A stretch of DNA of 64,000 bases from Diadema setosum. Lineage: Eukaryota; Echinodermata; Echinoidea; Diadematoida; Diadematidae. Within the stretch, counting starts at the first letter, position 1, and the number at the start of each line of letters is the position of its first letter. A model generated the notes under the pieces. The model saw only the letters and a program-made list of their open reading frames with translations, had not been told where the DNA came from and made no database searches. Below, in pieces: positions 37,101 to 47,900 of the stretch. The translations under genes were made by a program, and so were the position numbers. The DNA lies in assembly GCF_964275005.1 (NCBI RefSeq), contig NC_092706.1, positions 25,578,942 through 25,642,941 on the forward strand, in the 5' to 3' direction.

Positions 37101-40100
37101 TTCTTCTCCTTTAAGGACGTTCCTCAATTATGTTTGTGCGCATCCTAGCTGCGCAGGTTGGTCAGTGGTAGTTGAGCTGAGATACTAGTAGATCGAGCTA
37201 TAGAGTGTAGTAGTCGTACGTATGGATACTCAACAGTTTCCCACCGCGGCCGCGCTGGGCGGCCTCGCTCGGCCCGCATGCTGACTGTACGCATTACGTA
37301 CTACGCACAGTAAACTGTTCAGCGGTCCGAGCCGCATATAATATACATGGTCATGGTAGCACAGCACTGATCGACGGAATCGGAAAGCTTGGAAGTGGAA
37401 CTGAGCTTTTTCCATTTTTATTCCGTAGATCTGTTTTGTGACATGCAGTTCATTATCTGTTCATCAACATGATCAAGTCGAGTACATAGTCGGGGACTAC
37501 TAGTCTCCTAGACGAGGTGTTAAAAAATAGGTGTTAGATAAACAAACAAAAAAAAGAAACACATGGCACATTTTTCATCTTCAAGTTTAACAACTGAAAC
37601 TATCTGAATATCTCTGTTATAATCTAAGTTAGATCTGAACTTTTCATTACTCTTATCATTCAGATATTAATTTTGATTACCAAATCTACTGTAACAAAAG
37701 AAGATTCAAAGAATCATGTGGGGGGGGGGGGTACTCAAGGTACATCGCCATGGTTTGCAACATACCAACCACTGCAAGAACCATAAAATGCAGTCTACAG
37801 TCAACGCTATTATATTAAGATCTTTTTTCCTCTGGATGACAGACTATTCTCAAAATTCCCATTTCCTTACTTTTCTTCTTCTTCCTCCTGTATCACTTTC
37901 TGCAGGGGTACAGCAAGTGGGAAAAACAAAACAAAACAAATTAACGTGTCAGTGTGGAGTTTTCCCCAATTGCATCCACATAATATCATCACGGGCTATG
38001 CAAGGGAAAAAAAAAAACACCGCACATGGACCTTCTTTCTTTTTAAATTTTTTTCCACCCTATCACTGCAGTTTTGACAATTTTGTTGCTGTTGTTGTTG
38101 TTGTTGTTGTTTTAATACATGGGGTTTTGAGTGTACAGTATGAGATTCATGAAACCATCCTATCAGGGTATCACTGCATTGGTTCCTGATCAGATTTGGG
38201 GGTCTTACAATGATTTCTGTCGCACGGAGGCGCTGCTAGCACAAAAACGAGCACATGACCCCCCCCCCCCCCCCCCATATTTACAATTATTCTGCATTAA
38301 AGGGATGGTACAGTGGAGATGAGAATTGGGCTTTTAACTTTTTGCGAGATACCAAGAAAACACTTATGATACAGAACAGACCATACCATTTTAAGAGGAA
38401 TTCAAAGTTTATTTGATAAAAAGCGGGTTTGGAATGACTGAAACATCCAAAAACAAAGTAAAACAAAGCCATCGTAATAAAGTGTTTGCCCCACACTTTA
38501 TTAGAATCGCTCTTTTTTTCTTTTTTTTTTTTGGATATCTCAACCATTTCAGAAGCAGTTTTCGTCAAATAAATTGAATTCCTTATAGAATTACGTGCTC
38601 TTTCATATTTCATAAGAGGTTTCTTATTATCTCACCAAAAAAAAAAAAAAAAAATGTTAGAAACCTGAAATTAGGTCTCAACCAAAAATATACCATTCCT
38701 TTTAAGGAGCCCTTCTTCTACAATCTGATCAAGTTTTATGAAAATGACATGGGCTTTGAATGTACAGCATGACATTCATGAACACCACCTAATCAGGGCA
38801 CTCAGGATAGGTTTATTACCAGATTGTGGGGTCCGAAAATTATTTCTGTCATATGGGGGTGCTGCGGCCAGCACAAAAATGAGCACACGAATCCCCCATT
38901 TTTATTGTGTTTCTGCAATTAGCAAGCCTTCTTCTACAATTTTGTCAAGTTTTGTGAAAATGACATGAGTTTTGAATGTACAGCATGAGATTTTTGAACC
39001 CACCCGATCAGGGTTTCCCTGGATAGGTTTATGACCAATTCTCCGGGTCTTACAATGATTTCTGCCGCATGGGGGCGCTGCTAGCACAGAAACGAGCACA
39101 CGAACCAGCCATTTTTTTTAATAACTTTTCTGCATTAAGTAGCCCTTCTTCTACAATTCGGTCAAGTTTCATAAAAACGACATGGATTTTGATTGTACAG
39201 CATAAGTTTTTTGAACCATTAGCCTACCCCAAACAGAAAATGTTCCTGACGAGGATTTCAGAAATTTCGGTGGTTTCTGCCGCGTGAGGGCGCCGCTTGC
39301 TTAAGAATGAGAGTGTAAACCCGAAATGAAAACTTTTTCCTCATTTTGAGTACCTTTCTGTGCAATTCTTGCAAATTTGGAGAAAATAAAGCGGATATTT
39401 TTCTTCCTATTTTTTATTAAGGAGATATCATATATGGTGCAACCAGTGCTAAGCATACAATCGTATTACAGAAGCTTCAAAACAGAGCATGACGAATAAT
39501 ATTTGCAATAAGTCCGTATAGACATATGTCAGTCAGAGAGCTGCATGCACGTCTAGGCTGGAAATCACTAGCAGCTCGGCGTTGTTGCCACTTGAACACC
39601 ATGGTTTTTAAGGCATTACATGACTTTGCACCTCCGTATTTAAAAGATTAATTTCACTCAACCGGTAACTTAGCATTGCCAAAACCTAGGACAGAATATT
39701 GTAAAAGAACTTTTTATTATAGGGGTGCTGTGCAATATAACAATCTCCCTCCAAATTCAAAAGTTGTTTATAGTCCTGCTTCATTTTTAGTAACTTAATA
39801 TCATTTGTTCCAGATTTTTTTATAATCCCTCCATAGTATAAGTTTATTTTCTTTGTAGCTCAGTCAATATACTTTTTTTTTCTCTTGTCAATGATATACT
39901 GTACATATTTTTGCAGTTTGAATCTTTTTATCCTGATATCAATATCAATTTCATGTTAGAACCCCATGAAAGAAAAGCTATGTCTTCGTAGACTGAGCTG
40001 AATGGGATATCCTACCGTATATATTCGTTGCTTATTTTTTTCTCTTGTTTTCTTCCCTTTTCAATTTTTGATGCATTCTATGTTTTAAGCATATATTCTT

Positions 40101-41693
40101 CTGTTGATCTTGCTATACTTTTACTGTACTCTTTTTTTTTTGCATGAATTTACGGTGAATAAATAAATCAAATCAAATCAAATCAAATTTTGATGGAATT
40201 ATGGGGATTTGCCATTACAGATCTTGTTACCTATCATGACCTTGATCCTGCAACGCTATCATTTTTGTACTGGACGGCAGAATGCAATATGCGTCAAAGT
40301 CCCGTAGAAGAAAAACAAGTACACGACCCTGTGGTTTTATTTGCATATTTTAGTTTTGCATGGGTCAAAGTTACGTTATGTAAAATTTGAAGAAAATGAC
40401 ATGGGTTTCACTTTAACTGAGGAACGTCCCTAATTCCCTGTGTTTGTATTCCTGTGGTTCTTGAAGAAAGGTGGTACGGCTTAATGTAAGAGTGAATGGT
40501 TTGAGTCAAAAGAACACTCACCAGAACCTACTGGATAGAGTGTTCCTTAGAACTACAAAAGAAAGCTCTCCGTGTCATCTGTTATCCTTCCATACCCTGT
40601 CACTCAAATTTTTTATTTCCTTGTAATAAGCTGCTAAAAATTAAAGATTTGTATTTATTCAATTTGGGGCAGTTTATGTATACGTACAGCAACAACTCAC
40701 TCCCGTCCATTTTCGATTCCATGTTTCAAAGAAATCAATCATTCCATGAGCATCCCATTCGACGTTCCAATGAATTTCATTTACCTCGTTTACGAACGAT
40801 TCTTGCTAAGAACACACTTATTTATACCGGCCCAACTTATTGGAATTTTCTGAATAATGATATAAAAAATGCACCATCCATATATTCATTTAAAAGGAGA
40901 TTAAAATATTTTTTTAATTGCAATTTTATGATCCCACAGAATTGAATCAGCCTGTTGGCTTATTTTAATTCTTGTTCGAAGAATTTTGAATATAAATAAT
41001 ATGCTGTCACGTATTTTCTCGTCCCTGTTGTCATGAGACACTTACAGATTAGATTTGACTTTATTTGTATCACTTCTGCATCTATTTCTCTCTATTTTTC
41101 TATATTTCCGTATCCCTTTCACGCATCCCATTATTTTTTTTTCGATATAATTCTGTCGAGAATCGCAGGATCTGTTTTGCCTTTCTGTCCGTTGTATTGT
41201 CTTCCTGTTATGTTGAGTCTTGTCTCGTTCTGTCTTGTATTTCAGTCCCCCTTTATAAGTTCTGTCGTCCCAGTGACGTTTAATGTTTATTCGCCTGTGG
41301 AGGTGTGTCTGTCTGTTACTCTGTCTTCTTAGTGGGCTTCCAGACTTTTTTCCTAACTTTATTCCCAACCTTTTTTCCCCTTATTGCATCATTTTCTATT
41401 GACATTCTGTACCTGAGGGGCCCACGTTCTACAAGCATTGTCTTTTTAGTGGGTTCCTCCATTTTTCGATGTTTTTCGTATTGTTATATCGTGTGTATCA
41501 CTTCAGTCAATCAATTTTCATTACAACGTATCTGTTACCCCAAGGTTCCACAATTATGTTTTCGCAATTTACTTTGTTTTGATTATGCAACCTTTTTCTC
41601 TCTTACCAAAGAAAGTTAAATGTTATGTTCTTTTCAAAAATTAAATAAAGTTTGAATTGAATTAAATCAAAAAAAAAGCAGAGCACAAAGATT

Positions 41694-41731
<38 letters not shown>

Positions 41732-44700
41732 ATTGTGGATAAAAGAGAATCCTGTTGGTAATGAAGGCAATTCAAGAGACAACGTACTGTCTCCATCAAC
41801 ATTAATATCATACTGTGCTTCGTTTCACAAACCCTGCCTGTACGTCCGCTGTACATCAAATGACGATCGGTTAAGCACACTGTAGCAAGTAAACAAAAAA
41901 GAAGAGAAGACGATTAATGAAATTTAATTTAAATTTGCAAGGAAAAGAAAAGTCAATCTTTGGAGACCAGTTCCACCAGTGTATCAGTTTTTAAGTCAAC
42001 ATAGGATTTAATTGTTTCTTGCTCTCTCGAGTAACTGGAGATGTTATTTTCAAGACAGAGATTGAAAAATACAAGTGAGCTGGAAAAACAAGTAAATATA
42101 ACAAAATAGACAAAAATCTTCCCAGACAAGAGTATACTCGTGAATAGTAAATACTGTGAATTTTCATTATTTCGAGTAATCAAAGTCTGTAATCGACACG
42201 ATCTTTGATCGTTTATTCTTTGCTCCCAACTACACTGTAGCCCCTGAGATGTTTTGCCAGTATCCTGGTAACGTGTCTAACGGAGAATGGAACTCAACCA
42301 ACACGTCACTGGGATCTTCAATAACTCTCACTTGCGATGACAATTACGTCATCAATGGCAGTGCCACTCTGCGGTGTATAAGATTTCCTGGCAACAATTC
42401 GCTTGACTGGAATGCATCGTTACCAACCTGTCTGAATTTAGAGAACATGTCTCAGGGTATGCCACTTGCTTCATACAGTGTACAAGAAAAACACTGTTGG
42501 CAATTTTCATCTCGCACTTTTCACATGCATGTAAAATATGAGCTATGCCGTTGTATGCTACTCAAGTGTATGTGAACTTGTGTTGTTCGTAATACCCTCA
42601 ACATCATTCATAAAGCCAAATGATAGTTAAACACGTGCCATAGTTACTGGCCTGCTTCATAACAGTAAAAGTTTGTTTTTCTATTATTGTTCTTCAGATT
42701 ACCTAACGCCCACAAAAAAAAAAACTTCCAAACCAAGACTCTGACAATTACATCTGCTGTCAATCATTGCTTAAGTATTAAAAATAATAAAATGCTATTA
42801 GAAATAAAAGAAGACAGTTGAGTGCGCTTTGCTTCATTAACAAAGCATAATGCATGTTGCCGTAGTGCTAATTTTGCAAGGAAACATGCATGTGTTTTTT
42901 TTTTCTCATAATATTTAAAAGCAAACACCGCCTCGTTCTAACTACTAAAACCGAGGTTCTTCTGAACCTATACCCTCCGACCTTGGTTATAATTTGTAAT
43001 TGCGATAGTTCTTTTTTTTTTTTTCGAACCTTCGGAATAACGGACCTCCGGAATAACGCCACTAGAATGTTGTTATTGACGAACCTTATTTCATTTTGGA
43101 GTGACGAACATCTGAGTACACAAAATTTGTGTGTTCAAGAAAACGATCCTTCGGAATAAAGGACATTATCCCCAGCTGCATGCCTCCTGTGTTCTCCACT
43201 CTTTAAAAAAAAAAGGTAATGATAAAGTGACTTGTATTAGAGCCACGCATTTTGCTGTTTAAAGAAATCACAGGGACGTCAAACAAGAAAAATTTTACAT
43301 CCCTATAAGCTGCCAAGTGTAGCCTTTAGAATTAAAATCATGTTTGTTTGGATTTTTTTTAAGATATACCGTTTCATTCTTTTCAGCTAACGAGTCAAAC
43401 TGTGATCACCCTGGCAACGTCTCTCATGGAAAATGGAATTTGAACACCACACAGCTTGGATCCATAGGCACTCTTGTGTGTGATGATGGTTACATCATCA
43501 ATGGTAGTGCAACGTTGGATTGTGTCAGGTCGACACACCAGCTAGTTTGGAACGCATCGACGCCATCTTGTCAACCAGTTGAACTTAAATATTTAACCTA
43601 GATACGCCTAAATTATATTTGACACGAAAGAAACTATTAGTGCGTACTATAATGATACACAGTGGGGTTTTTTTTTCTCTGTGTATATGAGTTTACTGTG
43701 AAATAATTGTTTGCCCGTAGGCCTCAGGGTTGATGATCTTATAATTATACTATGTAGCTTTTTGTGTCAGTTTGACTTTCTGTACGAGTCCATCATGTCC
43801 ACTGAAGATATATTGGCTATGCTGAATTAATGTTAGTAAGCACAGAACAGATACTACATGAGAAAATGAGACTGTAGCTTCTCGCACTGTTTACATATTG
43901 TGAAATCATTTTGGACCACTTTGAATAGGCTTTATGTCTCGTGTAAAGGACTGTCAACAATGACGATGGGGTGTCTCGCCTCAGGGCATAAGTGGTGCAG
44001 CGGTTCATGAAATCAAAACTGAGATGTACGGAATGAGTCTTAAAGATTAAGATGGAACTAAAAAATGATCAGCCTTCCATCCATACTCTAGTCTACATTT
44101 ATGTTAACTGAAAAAGAATGTTTTAATAATGCATTCTCTGATATCACATTCAAGAACATATTGAAAACGTTTAATGATCTGTCTTGCTATCAAACCGACA
44201 TAAGGGCAAACACTGCGTAAGGTATGGTGGCCATACTGAAAGTCAAGATGGCAGCCAAAACTTATGAGGTTGGACAAAAGTTATGATTATTTTACATTAA
44301 ATCTGTTGTATCACAGACATGGGTATTGCCACCATTTTCAGTGCATTTTCATGCTCAAAGACGATGTATAGGACAAAACCTTTTGAAAATTGGCGCCATT
44401 ATCTAAAATAAATTCTCATTTTCTACCTAAACAGGTGAGGTAGAACAAAAGCACGGCAATTATTTAAATAAGATCTGCGGTACAAAGAAAATACGGACAC
44501 TGCCAAGGTTTTTGATGATTTTTCATTGCTCAACAAGTCGAGATATAGGAATATATAGGAAAATTATTTATAAGTGGGGACCATTTCAAAATTCAATATG
44601 GCCAGCAAAGATGTGCTCGGCAAAAAAGGCATCACCTTACCTCTTAGTATACCGCTTAGTTTCGGTCTGTAGTATGAGATTTGGGCTTTTTTTTTATTAT

Positions 44701-44928
44701 GTCTTTAATCAAATGCAGAAATCAAAACCACGTGCATTAATTGCAATACTTAATATGACAAAAAAACCACATACGTTTATTAATCTCATTATAACCGTTA
44801 ATGTCTTATATATTATGTGCAGACTTTGACACGTTTTACTTTTTTTTTTGATTTTTTCCTTTTCCCTTTTTTTTTGACGATGAACTGCCTTCTTGTGATT
44901 ACAATAAGAAAAAAAAAACTCACCCATA

Positions 44929-44973
<45 letters not shown>

Positions 44974-47900
44974 TATCATATTTCATATCGCCATGCACTG
45001 TGCTCTTGTCCATACCGTAGGCTTACAGGTATGCCTAGAATGTTTGTTACTATCATTCTCCAGATCCAGGTAACTTGTCGAGATGTGGTCATCCTGGTAA
45101 AGTATCGCACGGAAAATGGAATTCAGACACCATGCGGGTTGGATCCATGGTCACCCTGGAGTGTGATGAAGGCTTCCGAGTCAGTGGTAGTGCGACATTG
45201 CTTTGTGTGACATCATCCGACGAAAATACATCAACATATTCGCCAGGCTGGAACGCATTCATTCCATCTTGCCAACCAATAGAAAGTAAGTCCTCAAAAT
45301 GTATCATCATCAACAACAGATGAACTTATTTCGACTATTTTGCAGACTAAGTGAACAAATATGCTTAAACTGACACCTTTATCAGTTTATCCCCAACGGG
45401 CATCATATCAAAAATAATTATGTTCAGGATCCTGAGGGGTATACATAAGTGTTTATTCTCAAGTTAAGGTTTTCTTTGAAAGTTTATGTCAAGATTATTT
45501 TTTTCTTCTAGGCTTCAAAGCAGATGTTATTTATAAGACCTTTCTTGTAAAATTGATTTTGTACCTATTACTAGGCATTATGACATGCTTACTTCAGTTG
45601 ACTTCACTGCTGCTGATGTAAGGAAAGGCATTTGACAAGGAAGAAGTTTGGGGAGTTGAAAAAGAAATATAAACATGCAGTGAAACGTGTTTTGATAAAA
45701 AGAGATCTGAGACTTGTTTAAATTAATGAGCAGAAGTCAACTTGGAATTGGAATTGAATATGAATGGATCTTTGAAAGAACGCAATCACAGCACGGATGT
45801 CTTCAACTCCTTAACGAAAAACTGTAATAGCGAAGATGAAAAAATGATGTGTGGAACAGTTGAAGCATTCATGCATTTACCCAAACATATACTTTGCCTC
45901 AATCCTCTTTGTTGCTTTTTCAACTCGGAAAAAAAACAACATCAAACGACTTTTTGTCTTTATAACTGCCCATTTCCTTGTTGTTATTTTCTCTGAATTA
46001 CCAGCTCTTGGCATGATGATTTTCATCTATTTGTTTCTTTGTTTTTCTTGGAATGATGATCCAGACGTTGCACTTGCTCTATTATCGGCCAAATTCCTAT
46101 AACATTTTTTTTTTATTGATTATTTGTTCGTGCGTAAACTAATGAAAGTTGGTGGCATCATCATCCTTGCCTTAGCCAAAATTATGCAGTTGTGATCATA
46201 ACCACTTGAATATTGGTAAAAACATGTAAAACGCCCATTGTTTTCCCTAAACAGAATTTGAAAAGGCTCATATATTAGGGTTTGTTCAAAATCCCATTGG
46301 CATTCACGCTGCACACTGGCACTGGGTCCGACGGTCCCTGACCAGCAAATATCCTTAGTGGACCAGTACCCTTTTCAGGAATGGACCAGAAAAACATGAA
46401 AAATTGGGTACCTAAATGTACTGGTCCGTCCTGTCTGTCGGACCAGGAGAAAATGGGTTAGTGTAAAGCCCTGTCCAGGTTCTTTTCGTAATCTGAGACA
46501 TAAAGGAATGTATCATTTTATGTCGAGTGTTATTCTGGAGATAGAAAAGGAATAAAAAAAAAGATATAAAAAGAAACTTTGTGTCCTTTCCTTCGGAAGA
46601 AAGACAAACACTTGGCCCTGTACTGGACAAATATTTTTCGCTTCTTTTTACCACATGATGCAGGGAACATTACTGTCCTGATTTGTTCTTTATTTGTTTT
46701 CTTACAAGCTTTTGGGCTTTTCGGTGATACAAAAGAACAAATCAAAACAATCTTTGTCTTTGTGTTGGTTAATGGAGCTCTGTGCGATATTTCAATTTGT
46801 CATTCTGTTGCAGCATCGTTCGGATGGTTTCGAAAAATAGCTATTACAAGTTCAATAGTTGTCGGATTAGTTCTCGTGATTTTGGGAACCTGCATCATCC
46901 AAAAGTTCACCACCAAACCTTTCACTTGTGATAAGGTAAGAAGTTACTACTGCGTTACACTAGCTGAGAGATATCTTTAATGAGAACAACAAAATAATTT
47001 CAATTACAATGTCCTCATCCATGAGCGGAAAATGTGTCTTTCAAAATGCATCTGTGGTCAATTGTCAGGGCCATTATAGAAATCAGATGCGTGATGTTCA
47101 AACTTTAAGAAGATATCATGTGAAGAAAAAATGATATGGGACTGTCATTCTAACAATCATTCCCTCGTGCAAATGGTCAGGCAGATAGAATACAAGAATC
47201 TTGTTAAAATGGTTTTGGACATAGAAAAGTGTTCGTATTCATAAGTTGTGTGGTTGTAAAGATAAAGTCTGATCAGTTTATGTAACAAAAACAAAATTTG
47301 CATAGTATATGTAATATTAAAGCAGAAGGGTGCAGATGTCCTATGATAAATATTGTCAATAGTGTCTCTTTGTACAAAGGTATTTGTAAGATCGCAAGTG
47401 TTGTTCTGTATTTTTAACAAACATGTCGGAAACAAAAACCAGTTGGAATCAAACCTGCCATATACCGCTTTCCTGGCACCGACACTCCCGCCATGGTATC
47501 ACTTGTTGTCAGCAGTGACACAATGAACTTGGAAGCATGCTCAGTTGACAGTTATTGATAAAAATAAGACAAGTCACAGCACATGTTACCCCCTGCTTTA
47601 AAAATTTCTTAATTTCTTTCAGTAAGCCTTAATCGTCTTGGGCTATTCAACACAGCAATGTCGGAATTTCAGAGCGCGGGTATAGTTCCAAGTTAATCGT
47701 GTCACTACCGGCAACCAGGGACAGCCTGCCAGTAGTCTCGCTGCCCGGAAAGCAATAGATGACAGGTTCGATTCCAACTGGCTCCTTTTGCCAGCATTTG
47801 TTAAAAATGCAGATCGATCAGCAGTTCTGACTTTACAAAAACATTTGCACAGACGGAGACAACTTTATTCTTAAAAATAATACCACATAAGACAAACTTT

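Larger units (their letters stand above)
37113..40438. mobile_element. 3.3-kb DNA element with short inverted ends and internal ~205-bp tandem repeats
   Basis: The left end TTTAAGGACGTTCCTCAATTA (37113) is the inverted match of TTTAACTGAGGAACGTCCCTAA (40417-40438), next to TTAA/CTAA. Inside, a ~205-bp unit recurs: about 38070-38296, 38706-38925, 38926-39130, 39131-39390 and a partial copy at 40190-40417. Each unit holds CTTCTTCTACAATT, TTTTGAATGTACAGCATGAG-like, and GGGGGCGCTGCTAGCACA. A MITE-1 (38297-38705) and a LINE (39390-40188) are inserted in the array. It lies in intron 6. A non-autonomous transposon with a satellite core is the simplest reading. Confidence 0.6.

Noticed and set aside
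45742-46102. Hydrophobic frames between sushi 4 and the transmembrane exon
   Set aside because: No suitable splice sites in the required phase; exon 10 already supplies a good transmembrane segment.
46579-46813. Upstream part of the open frame containing the transmembrane exon
   Set aside because: The strong acceptor CATTCTGTTGCAG at 46801-46813 in the right phase marks the exon start; the hydrophobic text before it is intron.
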